Source: Ensifer adhaerens (GTDB taxonomy: Bacteria; Pseudomonadota; Alphaproteobacteria; Rhizobiales; Rhizobiaceae). Taken from it: a stretch of DNA of 64,000 nt. The stretch covers positions 744,001-808,000 of the forward strand of contig NZ_CP083349.1 of the NCBI RefSeq assembly GCF_020035535.1. Direction: 5' to 3'. Positions 1 through 9,059 of the stretch are shown piece after piece. The notes beneath the pieces are model-generated. The model made no database searches. It worked only from the letters and a program-made list of their open reading frames with translations, and had not been told where the DNA came from. Position numbers and translations under genes: made by a program. Positions within the stretch are counted from its first letter, which is position 1, and each line of letters begins with the position of its first letter.

Positions 1-1923
1 TCGTCCCTGCTGATCGGCTTCGACCATTCGCGCGAAGCGGCAAGGCGCGCAGCCCTTCAGGCACTGGTCGTGACAGGAGGAGGGGGGCTGTTCCTGCTCG
101 CCGGTCTGCTGATCATCTGGAACGTCAGCGGTGTCACCCAGCTTTCGCTGCTCGCGGCCTTTGGCGCAGAGATGCGCGAGAGCCCGTTCTATCTGGCCGC
201 GCTCCTGCTTGTCCTCGGTGGCGCCTTCACCAAGTCGGCGCAGTTCCCCTTCCACTTCTGGCTGCCGAACGCGATGGAAGCGCCGACGCCCGTTTCGGCC
301 TACCTGCATTCGGCGACGATGGTGAAGGCCGGCGTCTATCTGTTGATGCGGCTCAATCCCGTGCTCGGCGGCACGCCCGAATGGCAGATCCTTCTGCCGC
401 TCTTCGGTGGCGCCACGCTCGTCATAGGTGCTGCTCTTGCCTGCCGCCAGAGCGACCTGAAGCTGATGCTCGCCTATACGACCATGGCCTCGCTCGGCCT
501 GTTGATCATGCTGACCGGCCTCGGCGTTCCGCATGCGATTGAAGCGGGGGTGCTCTATCTGGTGGCGCATTCTCTGTTCAAGGGCGCCCTTTTCATGGTC
601 GCCGGCATCATTGATCATGAGACAGGCACGCGCGACGTGACCAGACTTGGGGGCTTGCGCTCCGCCATGCCGCTTACTTTCGTCATTGCGCTTGCAGCCG
701 CATTTTCGATGGGCGGGCTTTTCCCTTTCTTCGGCTTCATCGCCAAGGAGGAAATCTACTATGCGCTCTCGGGCTTCGACCGCCGCTCCATGGTCTTTGC
801 GGCAATCGCGATCCTTGGCAATGCGTTGATGTTTGCGGTGGCATTTGCCGTTGCCCTGAAGCCCTTCATCGGTGCGAAGGTCGAGACGCCGAAAGCGCCG
901 CACGAGGCTCCCTTGCTGCTCTGGCTCGGGCCGGCGCTGCTTGCCGCCATGGGGCTTTCCGCCGCCCTGCTTTCGGGGCTGACCCACGAACTCGTCTCGA
1001 CGCCGATGGCATCGGCGATATCAGGCGAACCGCGGACGGTCACGATATCCGTCGTTCCGCATGTCGGGGTGCCCCTGGCCATGTCGATCGCGACCGTGTT
1101 GATCGGCATCGTTTTCTACCTGAAGCTCGATCGCCTGCGGGCCTTCATGGCGACGATCCTTGCCGATATCGGCTGGGGGCCGGATCGCGGCTTTGACCAG
1201 TTCATCCGCGGGCTCGTTCGTTTCTCCGTCGCGCTGACGCGCCGGCTGCAGTCCGGCCGCCTCGACGTCTACATGACCGCGACCTTCATCCTCGTCGCCT
1301 TCGTGCTGCTGGTCGTGCCGCTATCCTATGGCGAACTGCCGCGCGCGCCGTTCTTCGCGCCCGACGTGCCGCTGCACGAGCTTGCGATCATGGCAATTGC
1401 CGTCATCGGTCTCGTTGCCGTCGTTCTCGCGCCCGACCGGCTGACGGCAATCGTCTCGCTCGGTATCCAGGGCTTTGCCGTTGCCGTCATCTTCCTGCTC
1501 TACGGCGCGCCGGACCTTGCCTTCACCCAATTCATGATCGAGACGCTGTCAGTCGTCGTTCTGGCGCTGGTGATGACGCGGCTCAGGCTTTCGCCCTCCG
1601 ACCACCGACCCTTCGCCCAGAAGGTTCCGGATTTCGCCATCGCACTTGCCTGCGGCCTCGGTTTCGGCCTGATGCTGCTGAAGGCGACGGGGGTTCCCTT
1701 TGACGTCACGCTGACGGAATTCTTCAATCTCTATTCGAAATCGATCGCGCATGGCGCAAATGTGGTGAATGTCATCATCGTCGATTTCCGTGGCACGGAC
1801 ACGCTGGGTGAAATCGCCGTGGTGATGGTCACCGGCCTCGCGATCCTCTCGCTCGTTCGCCTGCGGGCCGGTTCGCTCCGCCGTATCGCCGACAACGATC
1901 CGGATGCGGAGGATCGTGCATGA
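1..1923 (+). CDS. mrpA: Mrp/Mnh/Pha antiporter subunit A (5' truncated by window edge)
   Basis: Largest subunit of a multi-subunit Na+(K+)/H+ antiporter related to NADH dehydrogenase subunit ND5. The reading frame is open from base 1, so the true start lies outside the window; 640 residues are visible. The proton-channel signature is clear early on: a Lys in [14 protein letters not shown] followed by [13 protein letters not shown], as in NuoL/MrpA. The C-terminal part carries the extra DUF4040/MbhE-like membrane segments usual in MrpA. The stop overlaps the mrpB start (ATGA at 1920). In this group-1 style operon B is a separate gene, so this is not an A-B fusion. Rhizobia often carry several Mrp clusters, so whether this is pha1 or pha2 cannot be decided from the sequence. 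Confidence 0.93.
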   Translation, partial: SSLLIGFDHSREAARRAALQALVVTGGGGLFLLAGLLIIWNVSGVTQLSLLAAFGAEMRESPFYLAALLLVLGGAFTKSAQFPFHFWLPNAMEAPTPVSAYLHSATMVKAGVYLLMRLNPVLGGTPEWQILLPLFGGATLVIGAALACRQSDLKLMLAYTTMASLGLLIMLTGLGVPHAIEAGVLYLVAHSLFKGALFMVAGIIDHETGTRDVTRLGGLRSAMPLTFVIALAAAFSMGGLFPFFGFIAKEEIYYALSGFDRRSMVFAAIAILGNALMFAVAFAVALKPFIGAKVETPKAPHEAPLLLWLGPALLAAMGLSAALLSGLTHELVSTPMASAISGEPRTVTISVVPHVGVPLAMSIATVLIGIVFYLKLDRLRAFMATILADIGWGPDRGFDQFIRGLVRFSVALTRRLQSGRLDVYMTATFILVAFVLLVVPLSYGELPRAPFFAPDVPLHELAIMAIAVIGLVAVVLAPDRLTAIVSLGIQGFAVAVIFLLYGAPDLAFTQFMIETLSVVVLALVMTRLRLSPSDHRPFAQKVPDFAIALACGLGFGLMLLKATGVPFDVTLTEFFNLYSKSIAHGANVVNVIIVDFRGTDTLGEIAVVMVTGLAILSLVRLRAGSLRRIADNDPDAEDRA

Positions 1924-2339
1924 GATCGGTGATCTTCCGGGCCGTCGCGCCGTTTCTGACCAGCCTGATGGTGCTGTTTTCGATCTTCGTGCTGCTGCGC
2001 GGTCACAATGAGCCCGGCGGCGGCTTCATCGGCGGCCTGATCGCAGTCTCCGCGCTAGCGATCTACGGCATTGCCTGCGGCGTCGAGACCGTGCGCCGCG
2101 CCATCTATTTCCACCCGATGGCGATTGCCGGCGCGGGGCTCTTCGCAGCGACAGCCGCTGGCCTGATCTCGATTGCCGCCCGGGTTCCCTTCATGACCGG
2201 TCTCTGGATCTATCCCGCGGTTCTCGGCCTGGAAGTCCCGCTCTCGACAGTGATGCTGTTTGATTGCGGCGTCTATCTCGTCGTCGTCGGGGCGATCAGC
2301 TCGATAGCGCTGTCGCTCGAAGAGCGGGGAGGCGAGTGA
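1920..2339 (+). CDS. mrpB: Mrp/Mnh/Pha antiporter subunit B
   Basis: A 139-residue integral membrane protein of the MnhB family, typical in length (about 140). It has four hydrophobic segments and the family's conserved loop [13 protein letters not shown] near residues 28-40. It is the non-catalytic subunit that packs against MrpA in the antiporter complex of the cytoplasmic membrane. The start ATG overlaps the mrpA stop by four bases and its own stop overlaps the mrpC start, so the genes are translationally coupled. Confidence 0.93.
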   Translation: MRSVIFRAVAPFLTSLMVLFSIFVLLRGHNEPGGGFIGGLIAVSALAIYGIACGVETVRRAIYFHPMAIAGAGLFAATAAGLISIAARVPFMTGLWIYPAVLGLEVPLSTVMLFDCGVYLVVVGAISSIALSLEERGGE

Positions 2340-2716
2340 TGGAAGCCTGGTTCGCCCTGCTCGTCGGCATCTTCTTCACGGTCGCCGTCTATCTGCTGTT
2401 GTCGAAATCCATCATCCGGGTGCTGCTTGGTGTTGCCATTCTCGGCAATGCGGTCAACCTGTTGATCTTCACCGGGGGGCGGCTGACACGCGGCGTGCCG
2501 CCCGTCATTCCGGGCCATCAGGATGCGCTCACGGGACCGGCAGCAAACGCTCTGCCGCAAGCCCTGATCCTGACGGCGATCGTCATCTCCTTCTCCTTCT
2601 TCGCTTTCCTGCTGGTTCTGGCCTGGCGCGCCTACGAGGAGCTGCAAACCGACAATACCGACGAGATGCGCGTCGCCGAGCCGAAGGACGAGCCGGCTCC
2701 GCCGCTTGGATACTGA
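2339..2716 (+). CDS. mrpC: Mrp/Mnh/Pha antiporter subunit C (NuoK-like)
   Basis: A 125-residue membrane protein of the MnhC/NuoK family with three hydrophobic segments. The NuoK-like stretch LGVAILGNAVNLLIF and the later DALTGPAANALPQALILTAIV segment are diagnostic. The start was placed at the ATG overlapping the mrpB stop (TGATG at 2337), although the frame is open further upstream. The C-terminal 20 residues are acidic and polar, as expected for a cytoplasmic tail. Confidence 0.93.
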   Translation: MEAWFALLVGIFFTVAVYLLLSKSIIRVLLGVAILGNAVNLLIFTGGRLTRGVPPVIPGHQDALTGPAANALPQALILTAIVISFSFFAFLLVLAWRAYEELQTDNTDEMRVAEPKDEPAPPLGY

Positions 2717-2723
2717 CCGACCC

Positions 2724-4286
2724 ATGGCCGCTTCTACCGCTTCCCCCGCAGATCTTTCCGCAGCACTCGTTCTCGAGCCCGTCGCCTCTGCCGATTGGCT
2801 GGCGATCCTGCCGGTTGCCTGGTGTCTTGCAATCGGAGCGCTGCTCGTGATGCTGCGTCGGAAGATCGACTGGCACCCTTACATCGCCGTCCTTGGCCTC
2901 GCCGGGCTCGTTGTCGTCGACGTTCTCCTGCTGCGGCACGTGATCGCGAGCGGTCCGGTAACAATGGTGATGGGACGCTGGCTGCCTCCGTTCGGCATCG
3001 CGTTTACGGTCGATCTGACGGGCGCTCTCTTTGCGCTCACCGCCTCGGTGGTGGCGCTTGCCGGCGGGGTCTATTCGCTCGCCGACATCAATGACAGCGG
3101 CCGGCGCTACGGCTTCTACCCGTTCCTGATGTTGCTGATGGCGGGTGTCTCCGGCGCCTTCCTGACGGGTGACATCTTCAATCTCTATGTCTGGTTCGAG
3201 GTACTGCTGATCTCGTCCTTCGGCCTGATCGTGCTCGGCTCCGAGCGCGAGCAGATCGACGGCGCGGTGAAATACGGCTTCCTCAATCTGGTCGCGACCA
3301 CGCTGTTCCTGATCACCACCGGCTATCTCTACGCGAGCTTCGGCACGCTCAACATGGCCGATATCGCGCGCAAGGCGGAGGGCCTCCGCGGCACGGCGCC
3401 TTTGATGACATTGACGGCGCTGTTCGTACTTGCCTTCGGCATGAAGGCGGCGGCCTTCCCGGTCAATTTCTGGCTGCCGGCCTCCTATCACACGCCGCGC
3501 GTGGTGGTGTCGGCGCTCTTCGCCGGCCTGCTCACCAAAGTCGGCATCTATGCCCTGATCCGCGTGACCGTCATGCTCTTGCCGCTCCAGCGCGAGGAAC
3601 TGAGCTTCGTTATTGCCCTTGCCGGCGCTTTGACCATGCTCGTTGGCGTATTCGGAGCGCTGGCACAGTCGGATTTCCGCCGCATGCTCGGTTATCTCGT
3701 GATCTCGGGCATCGGTTCGATCCTTGCCGGCATCGCCGTCGGTGGACCGGGCGGCATCGGCGGCGCGATCTTCTACGCGCTGCACTCGATGCTCGTGATG
3801 ACGGCGCTCTACTTCGCGTCGGGCGTCGCGGCCAGGCTCGGCGGCAGCTTCTCGCTTTCGTCGCTTGCAGGCCTTTATCGCCGCCACGCCGGTTTTGCGG
3901 CGCTGACGCTCATGCTTGCCTTTGCCGTTTCCGGCCTGCCGCCATTCTCCGGCTTCTGGCCGAAGGTGATGCTGGTTAAAGCGGCACTCGATATCGGCGC
4001 CTGGTGGCTGGCGGCAGCCCTGCTTCTTACCGGCTTCCTGACGACCGTCGTTACAGGACGTTTCTTCCTGCTGGCCTATGGGCGCAATGCGGCGGCCGGG
4101 GACGGCGCAACGGCATCTGGGAGGATCTCGCCCGCCGCGCTCCTGCCGCTCGCCGCATTGACCGTGCTGGCCCTGGCGATTGGTCTCTACCCGGAGCCGC
4201 TTCTTGCGACCATTCAAAGTGCTGCGTCCGGGCTTGCCGAGCCCTCGGCATACCTGAACTCGGTTTTCCCGGGAGGTGGCCCGTGA
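2724..4286 (+). CDS. mrpD: Mrp/Mnh/Pha antiporter subunit D (NuoM/NuoN-like)
   Basis: A 520-residue antiporter-like membrane subunit with about 14 hydrophobic segments. It shows the channel motifs FGMKAAAFPVNFWLPASYH and FAGLLTKVGIYALIRV, whose lysines are the conserved proton-path residues of MrpD/NuoN. MrpA and MrpD are the ion-translocating subunits. The ATG at 2724 is preferred; a TTG at 2706 would add six residues and overlap mrpC. The stop overlaps the GTG start of mrpE. Confidence 0.92.
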   Translation: MAASTASPADLSAALVLEPVASADWLAILPVAWCLAIGALLVMLRRKIDWHPYIAVLGLAGLVVVDVLLLRHVIASGPVTMVMGRWLPPFGIAFTVDLTGALFALTASVVALAGGVYSLADINDSGRRYGFYPFLMLLMAGVSGAFLTGDIFNLYVWFEVLLISSFGLIVLGSEREQIDGAVKYGFLNLVATTLFLITTGYLYASFGTLNMADIARKAEGLRGTAPLMTLTALFVLAFGMKAAAFPVNFWLPASYHTPRVVVSALFAGLLTKVGIYALIRVTVMLLPLQREELSFVIALAGALTMLVGVFGALAQSDFRRMLGYLVISGIGSILAGIAVGGPGGIGGAIFYALHSMLVMTALYFASGVAARLGGSFSLSSLAGLYRRHAGFAALTLMLAFAVSGLPPFSGFWPKVMLVKAALDIGAWWLAAALLLTGFLTTVVTGRFFLLAYGRNAAAGDGATASGRISPAALLPLAALTVLALAIGLYPEPLLATIQSAASGLAEPSAYLNSVFPGGGP

Positions 4287-4759
4287 CCAAGTTCCTGACC
4301 ATCAACCTGGTATTCACGGCGATTTGGGGGGCGATCAGCGCCAGCTTCTCGCCGGCCAATCTGATCCTCGGTTTTGCCGTCGGAGCGCTGTCTCTATGGC
4401 TGATCCGGCGCGAGCTCCAGCCCGTCGCCTATCCGGTGCGCCCGCTCAAGCTTTTCTTGCTGACGGCCTTGTTCTTCAAGGAGCTGGCTATTTCGGCCAC
4501 CAAGGTCGCGCTCATGGTCATCCAGCCGAAGATGAAGCTGAAGCCCGGCATCTTTGCCTATCCCCTGACGGTCAAGAGCGATTTCGAAATCGCGTTGCTC
4601 GCCAATCTCATCACGTTGACGCCTGGGACCTTGTCGGTCGACGTTTCCGACGACCGCCGCACGCTCTACGTCCATGCGCTCGATTGCGCCGATCCGGGCA
4701 GCCTCAGGCGCGACATCGCCAATGGCTTTGAACGGCGGATAAAGGAGGCTTTCGAATGA
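4283..4759 (+). CDS. mrpE: Mrp/Mnh/Pha antiporter subunit E
   Basis: A 158-residue MnhE-family subunit. Two N-terminal hydrophobic segments precede a hydrophilic domain with the family signature [17 protein letters not shown] around residue 110-126. The GTG start at 4283 overlaps the mrpD stop (GTGA) and is preceded by GGGAGGTGG, a strong ribosome-binding site; this decides the start although the frame is open upstream to about 4004. The stop overlaps the mrpF start. Confidence 0.92.
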   Translation: MTKFLTINLVFTAIWGAISASFSPANLILGFAVGALSLWLIRRELQPVAYPVRPLKLFLLTALFFKELAISATKVALMVIQPKMKLKPGIFAYPLTVKSDFEIALLANLITLTPGTLSVDVSDDRRTLYVHALDCADPGSLRRDIANGFERRIKEAFE

Positions 4760-5139
4760 GCCTGCCAGACCAGATCGAAGCCCTCGCTACGGGCTTTGCA
4801 CTTATCGCGCTGTCTGTTGCACTACTGATTACTGTCTGGCGCATCATTCGCGGTCCGACCTTGCCGGATCGCGTGCTCGGTCTCGACATGCTGGTGGCGA
4901 TCGCCATCGGTCTGATTGCCGTCGTCGCGATCCGCACCGGCTTCAACCTCTACATCGATATTGCCATCGCCCTCGGCCTCGTCGGTTTCCTTGCGACGGT
5001 CGCCTTTGCCCGCTTCATTCTGGCTCGTGGTCTTTCGCCGGAGACAGCAAACGCCGAGCGCGGCCTGGCGGAGGCAAAGCGCGGGCCCGCGCCGCGGTCC
5101 GATGCGATGCGCCGCAAGCGCAAGGGAGGGCGCCGGTGA
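4756..5139 (+). CDS. mrpF: Mrp/Mnh/Pha antiporter subunit F
   Basis: A 127-residue MnhF-family subunit with three hydrophobic segments. The conserved [15 protein letters not shown] loop is at about residues 30-44. The C-terminal 30 residues are very basic (RRKRKGGRR at the end), longer than in most MrpF proteins, which usually stop near 90-100 residues. The start overlaps mrpE and the stop overlaps the GTG of mrpG. Confidence 0.92.
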   Translation: MSLPDQIEALATGFALIALSVALLITVWRIIRGPTLPDRVLGLDMLVAIAIGLIAVVAIRTGFNLYIDIAIALGLVGFLATVAFARFILARGLSPETANAERGLAEAKRGPAPRSDAMRRKRKGGRR

Positions 5140-5495
5140 ACCCTGTCCTGGATGTCGTCATTGCTGTGCTGGTTGCAGCTCTGTTGATCGTCGGCGCAAT
5201 CTTTTCGCTGCTTGCGGCGATCGGTATCGTTCGTTTTCCCGACCTCTACACACGCATGCATGCGGCTTCGAAGGCCGGAACTATAGGTTCGGGCCTGTTG
5301 CTGCTGGCCGCGGGCGTGCATTCTTTGGATCCGGCAATATTGATTCGCGCGCTCGCGGGCTTCTTTTTCTTTGTTCTGACTGCCCCAATTTCGGCTCATC
5401 TCTTGGCAAAGGCGGCACATCAGGCCGGCTACAAACTTACGAAACTGTCAGTCGTAGATCAGCTTTCACAAAAGGAAGAGCCACATCGCCGCTGA
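5136..5495 (+). CDS. mrpG: Mrp/Mnh/Pha antiporter subunit G
   Basis: A 119-residue MnhG-family protein and the last gene of the operon. It has three hydrophobic segments and the conserved sequence [20 protein letters not shown] after the first. The start is a GTG that overlaps the mrpF stop by four bases and follows GGGAGGGCGCC. All seven subunits A-G are separate and in canonical order, so the complex should be complete apart from the part of subunit A outside the window. Confidence 0.92.
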   Translation: MNPVLDVVIAVLVAALLIVGAIFSLLAAIGIVRFPDLYTRMHAASKAGTIGSGLLLLAAGVHSLDPAILIRALAGFFFFVLTAPISAHLLAKAAHQAGYKLTKLSVVDQLSQKEEPHRR

Positions 5496-5897
5496 TCGAT
5501 GACATTTCTGAATCTGTATTTCAGAACTTTGCGATGCAGTGTGGCCATTTTAGCAATTTGGAGATAAACTTGCTAAGTATCGGCAAATTTATGTTTGGAC
5601 ATTTCACGCATCGATGTTAATCGAGTAAATGTAAAGTGTCGTCGTGGAAAATACTTTGATCTGAAATTCCAGCTTGAGTTGTGAATGTTGGTTGTTGCTT
5701 TGAGAGTTCGGTCGTCCCGGTGACTCGGCAGCAGGTTTCGTAATCAGAATTCCTACTCTTGATATCGCGGACGGCGTTTGTCCTTGCCGCGTTTGATGGT
5801 CCATCCCAAGGCAGCGAAGGCTTCCTGGCGGCTCTTGCAAGCGTTCCTCCCCCGAGACGCCGTCTCGGGTTGTGCTGAAGTCCGATAGGAGAAAGAA
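5496..5897 (+). other. Intergenic leader upstream of mucR
   Basis: About 400 bases without a convincing gene. It is clearly more AT-rich than its surroundings, with T-rich runs between 5510 and 5650. A long AT-rich upstream region fits a promoter autoregulated by MucR, which is known to bind AT/T-rich DNA in rhizobia. A reading frame on the minus strand covering most of it has no plausible start or family resemblance. I could not find a strong terminator for the mrp operon here. Confidence 0.5.
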
Positions 5898-6329
5898 ATG
5901 ACTGAAACAGCGCTTGGCGCGAGCCATGAACTTCTGGTTGAACTGACGGCGGAAATTGTTGCCGCATACGTCAGCAATCATGTGGTTCCCGTCGCCGAGC
6001 TTCCCACGCTGATCGCAGATGTGCACTCGGCGCTCAACAACACCGCGGCGCCGGCGCCGGTCGTCATCCCGGTTGAAAAGCCGAAGCCGGCTGTCTCCGT
6101 CCGCAAGTCCGTTCAGGATGACCAGATCACCTGCCTTGAGTGTGGCGGTACCTTCAAGTCGCTTAAGCGCCACCTGATGACCCACCACAATCTGTCGCCG
6201 GAAGAATATCGCGAAAAGTGGGACCTGCCGACCGACTACCCGATGGTCGCGCCCGCTTATGCGGAAGCACGCTCGCGTCTTGCCAAGGAAATGGGCCTCG
6301 GCCAGCGTCGCAAGCGTCGCGGCAAGTAA
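5898..6329 (+). CDS. mucR: MucR/Ros family zinc-finger transcriptional regulator
   Basis: A 143-residue DNA-binding regulator of the Ros/MucR family, which controls exopolysaccharide synthesis, motility and cell-cycle genes in rhizobia. A prokaryotic C2H2 zinc finger is visible: Cys79-x2-Cys82-x9-His92-x3-His96. It is followed by [20 protein letters not shown], the family signature. The C-terminus is basic (RRKRRGK). Length matches the family. The ribosome-binding site AGGAGAAAG lies just before the ATG. A strong terminator follows at 6391. Its position next to an antiporter operon agrees with what I recall for Sinorhizobium. Confidence 0.96.
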   Translation: MTETALGASHELLVELTAEIVAAYVSNHVVPVAELPTLIADVHSALNNTAAPAPVVIPVEKPKPAVSVRKSVQDDQITCLECGGTFKSLKRHLMTHHNLSPEEYREKWDLPTDYPMVAPAYAEARSRLAKEMGLGQRRKRRGK

Positions 6330-6390
6330 GACTTCAACCGTCCGGTGAAGCGGCTGTTGCTGCGATTTGCCTGACGGTATCTGGTTTGAT

Positions 6391-6430
6391 CACAAAGGGC
6401 CGGGCCTGAGCGTCCGGCTCTTGTGTTTTT
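6391..6430 (+). terminator. Rho-independent terminator of mucR
   Basis: An imperfect stem pairs CACAAAGGGCCGG (from 6391) with CCGGCTCTTGTG (to 6425), followed by TTTTT. It lies 60 bases after the mucR stop and also falls between mucR and the convergent sufE gene, so it may work in both directions. Confidence 0.75.
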
Positions 6431-6471
6431 GCCGTCAGCAGCGCTGTCGCTGCGGCGGCGCTGGCAATGGC

Positions 6472-6894
6472 TCAAGCGGCCAGCCGAAGCTCCGCTTCGT
6501 TCTTGATGCGGCGGATCATCGAGCGCAGGCCGTTGGCGCGCTGCGTCGACAGGTGCTCGATCAGGCCGATCTTGCCGAAGGTATCGATAGCGTCGATCTT
6601 GGCGATCTCCGAGGCATGCTTGTCGGAATAGATGGCGAGCACGATCGCGACCAGGCCGCGCACAATGTGCGCATCCGATTCACCTTCGAAGGTCAGGACT
6701 GGATCCTCCGGATTGCCTGCCGTCTGGGTGACGAGCCAGACTTGGCTGGCGCAACCCTGGACCTTGTTTTCCTGGGTGCGCTTGGCCTCCGGCATTTCCG
6801 GCAGAGCCTTGCCGAGTTCGATCACATAGCGATAACGATCCTCCCACTCGTCGAGGAAGGCAAAATCGTCGATGATCTGGTCAAGCGTCGTCAT
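6472..6894 (-). CDS. sufE: SufE family cysteine desulfuration protein
   Basis: A 140-residue SufE protein that accepts sulfur from the cysteine desulfurase SufS and passes it to the SufBCD scaffold for iron-sulfur cluster assembly in the cytoplasm. The catalytic Cys48 sits in KVQGCASQVWL, the family signature. The preceding DEWEDRYRYVIELG motif is also typical. It stands alone here, convergent with mucR, not in a suf operon; this is common in alphaproteobacteria. Confidence 0.95.
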   Translation of the reverse strand: MTTLDQIIDDFAFLDEWEDRYRYVIELGKALPEMPEAKRTQENKVQGCASQVWLVTQTAGNPEDPVLTFEGESDAHIVRGLVAIVLAIYSDKHASEIAKIDAIDTFGKIGLIEHLSTQRANGLRSMIRRIKNEAELRLAA

Positions 6895-7078
6895 GGTCCG
6901 GGTCCAGTTATCGGGAAATTATACGCCCGCCGGTCCTTACCGTGAACGAGCTTCGTCCCTGTTCATGCCCATTGCCATCAGGCATGCAGGCGTTCAGCCC
7001 TCATATAGGGGATGGCGAGCCGGTTGAGAACCGTCATTCGCGATTGCCTTGGGCGTCGGTAGCCTTTCGCCGGTGCGG

Positions 7079-7759
7079 TCAGATCGAAACGCTTGTCGGG
7101 AAGGCGAGCGCATTGCCGGCGCTGGCGTCGAACCCGCCGAGCTTGCCGACAGCTGCCGACAAGGCATGGCCGGCCGCGCGGGCATCGTCAGCGTCACGGG
7201 CAGCCCCCTCGCTGCGCAGTTCCTGCTCTGCCTTTCGCAGGAGCCGTTTTATCTGTTCGGCAGCCGACTTGAGTTCGGCGGCCACCTTCGCCGTGGTACC
7301 GGGTCCACGGTCGTCGTCGCTGAATTCGCGATAGGCGCGCTCGGCAAAGCTCGTCGGCTCGGGGGAAGTGGGGGTATCGTCTCCGGCCATCGCGTCTTGC
7401 ATTGGCGCACTGCCCGCATCCGCCAAGGCCGTAGCGGCCGCAGCGGCGGCAGCACCATTTGCCGCTCCGGCACCATCTGCGCCGGCCAATTGCTGGGCAG
7501 CCGTGCCGAGTTGCTGAGCGAGTTGCTTGGCAAGCCTTGCGAGCGTTTCCGGATCGGATGCAAAGAACCGGAGCATCCGAAGCTGTTCCTTGATGTCATC
7601 GATCTTCTTCTTGGCCGCAGCCGCGCGATCGGCAGTGTCTTCGTCAGAGCCAAGAAGCAAGGCAGCGGAGGCCGGGCTCTTGCCTTCGACGGCGGTCGTG
7701 GTGCCGGGTTTCGCCGGTCGTGTCACGCCCGCATTCGAAAAAAGCCCGTAGATCTGCAT
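7079..7759 (-). CDS. Hypothetical Ala-rich protein
   Basis: A 226-residue protein with no domain I recognise. It begins MQIYGLFSN and contains a helical, charged stretch at residues 47-95 (KKKIDDIKEQLRMLRFF) that looks like a coiled coil. A low-complexity Ala/Gly linker follows at about 95-120, then a second charged helical region at 155-190 (AEQIKRLLRKAEQEL). There is no signal peptide or membrane segment. The ATG is preceded by GGAGGCACCCC, a good ribosome-binding site. Codon use is in line with its neighbours. Similar proteins occur in rhizobia as far as I recall, without a known role. Confidence 0.8.
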   Translation of the reverse strand: MQIYGLFSNAGVTRPAKPGTTTAVEGKSPASAALLLGSDEDTADRAAAAKKKIDDIKEQLRMLRFFASDPETLARLAKQLAQQLGTAAQQLAGADGAGAANGAAAAAAATALADAGSAPMQDAMAGDDTPTSPEPTSFAERAYREFSDDDRGPGTTAKVAAELKSAAEQIKRLLRKAEQELRSEGAARDADDARAAGHALSAAVGKLGGFDASAGNALAFPTSVSI

Positions 7760-7844
7760 TGGGGTGCCTCCGCTTGTCGTGTGGCGGACCTAAGCAGCCA
7801 CGGCTTGTGCGTGGCTGGCTGTGAACAGATCAGCGGTTGCGCCC

Positions 7845-7884
7845 AAAAAAGAAAACGCCGCGAGGGGATGGGATCCTCGCGGCG
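7845..7884 (-). terminator. Rho-independent terminator after the DUF5330 gene
   Basis: A perfect 10-base stem (CGCCGCGAGG at 7856-7865, CCTCGCGGCG at 7875-7884). Read on the minus strand it is followed by TTTTCTTTTTT, corresponding to 7845-7855. It lies about 80 bases past the stop of the gene at 7968-8435. Confidence 0.85.
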
Positions 7885-7967
7885 GCCACGACAGGGCGCG
7901 GCAAGTCAGGCAGTTAAGTTGCGAATGGGGTGGGGCGGCCCACTAGGCGCGACCGGGAACGTGTGGG

Positions 7968-8435
7968 TTACTGGATGAACGCGGCCTTGGGGTCGAGGCG
8001 CTTTTCCGGAACGGGCGTGCGTTTGAACACAGGCTCTGCGTCGATCGTGCTGCCCTCGGCCGCAGCAGCCACATCGGCTGCCGGCTTGGCCGTGCCGGTC
8101 ATCATCGGTGTGACCGTACCGGTCATCACCTTGGCATCGGGTTGAGCCGCATCGGTTTCGGCAAACTGGGCATCCAGGAATTCATAGGCGATCCGAGCGC
8201 CTTCGCGAGCCCGGTGACCGAGGGCGACAAAGGTTTCCGCGCCCTTCTCGCAAACCTCGGGCTTCTGGATGCAGATGGCGCTGATGTATTGGAAAGCCTC
8301 ATTGGCGGCGGAGAAGGTGTCGCCGAGCTCTACCTTGGGACCATGCTCCAGCTTCTGAGAGCTCGACGGATCGAGGAATGGCAGCAGCACCAGCACCAGC
8401 GAAAACCAGAATGTCGCCTTGATGAGAAACCACAT
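7968..8435 (-). CDS. DUF5330 domain-containing protein
   Basis: A 155-residue protein starting MWFLIKATFWFSLVLVLLPF, a single N-terminal hydrophobic segment that acts as a membrane anchor or signal. The following domain has two cysteines (AICIQKPEVCEKG, about residues 55-67) that could form a disulfide outside the cytoplasm. The remainder is Pro/Ala-rich and ends in a basic tail. The family is a rhizobial domain of unknown function; my assignment is from the N-terminal signature. A strong terminator follows. Confidence 0.82.
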   Translation of the reverse strand: MWFLIKATFWFSLVLVLLPFLDPSSSQKLEHGPKVELGDTFSAANEAFQYISAICIQKPEVCEKGAETFVALGHRAREGARIAYEFLDAQFAETDAAQPDAKVMTGTVTPMMTGTAKPAADVAAAAEGSTIDAEPVFKRTPVPEKRLDPKAAFIQ

Positions 8436-9059
8436 GTTCTGCCCATCCTTCGTTCAGCTGCCTGAGCTCGCCAGTCTTTTAGCCGGCTTTTGTGCCTTCG
8501 GCATCCCGCAGCGCCGTCGTATCCCCTGATACACGTTCACGCTGCCGTCGTTTCCTCGGGGAACCTGCTGCTTTCGATGCAGCGTCCGGCCCTTCGTTGA
8601 CACCGACATTAGGATGGGAATCACAAGACGGCTTTTCAAAATCGAGCCGCATTTGCTTCAAATTTTAATGAAATGCCGCCGTCGCGTGCTTTGCCGCGCA
8701 TTTGTGTCGCATTTTAGCTTTCGCCGTTAAGGTTCGTGGCAGAGCCTCAAGCCGGAAGCCCGGAAGCATCGGCGATGGCGTGTCGAAGGAGGCGCCACAA
8801 TCGTTAACGGTGTGCAGAAAATGCACAGAAATCCGTTGCTTACGCCCCGTTAACCACAAGAAATGAAGGTCGCTGGTTTTGCTCCAAAACGGGATTTTTC
8901 GGCGGTTTCGCACCGTTCCGGCACGGCCGCGTTTATTCTTTCATTAAGCCGGGGATGCGAGATTCCGACATGTCACGAGGCGGTCTGAATCGCGGTCCGC
9001 AAGTCGCGGAAATCGGTCGCGCCAGCCTCGCAAGAACAACAAATGTAGCAGGGTAAAGC
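8436..9059. other. Long intergenic region before a histidine kinase gene
   Basis: About 620 bases between a minus-strand and a plus-strand gene, so it holds divergent promoters. Short open frames on the minus strand have no family features and are not annotated. Two GTTAAC half-sites (TTAAC at 8814 and 8850) resemble half of a CtrA box, but the partner half-site is poor in both. No terminator-like hairpin or RNA gene is recognised. Confidence 0.45.

Noticed and set aside
2583..4217. Long 544-codon open frame on the minus strand across mrpC/mrpD
   Set aside because: It is antisense to clear antiporter genes and encodes a Arg/Gln/His-rich sequence typical of shadow frames in GC-rich DNA.
8814..8854. 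CtrA box before the histidine kinase at 9060
   Set aside because: Two TTAAC half-sites are present, but neither has a fitting TTAA half seven bases upstream.
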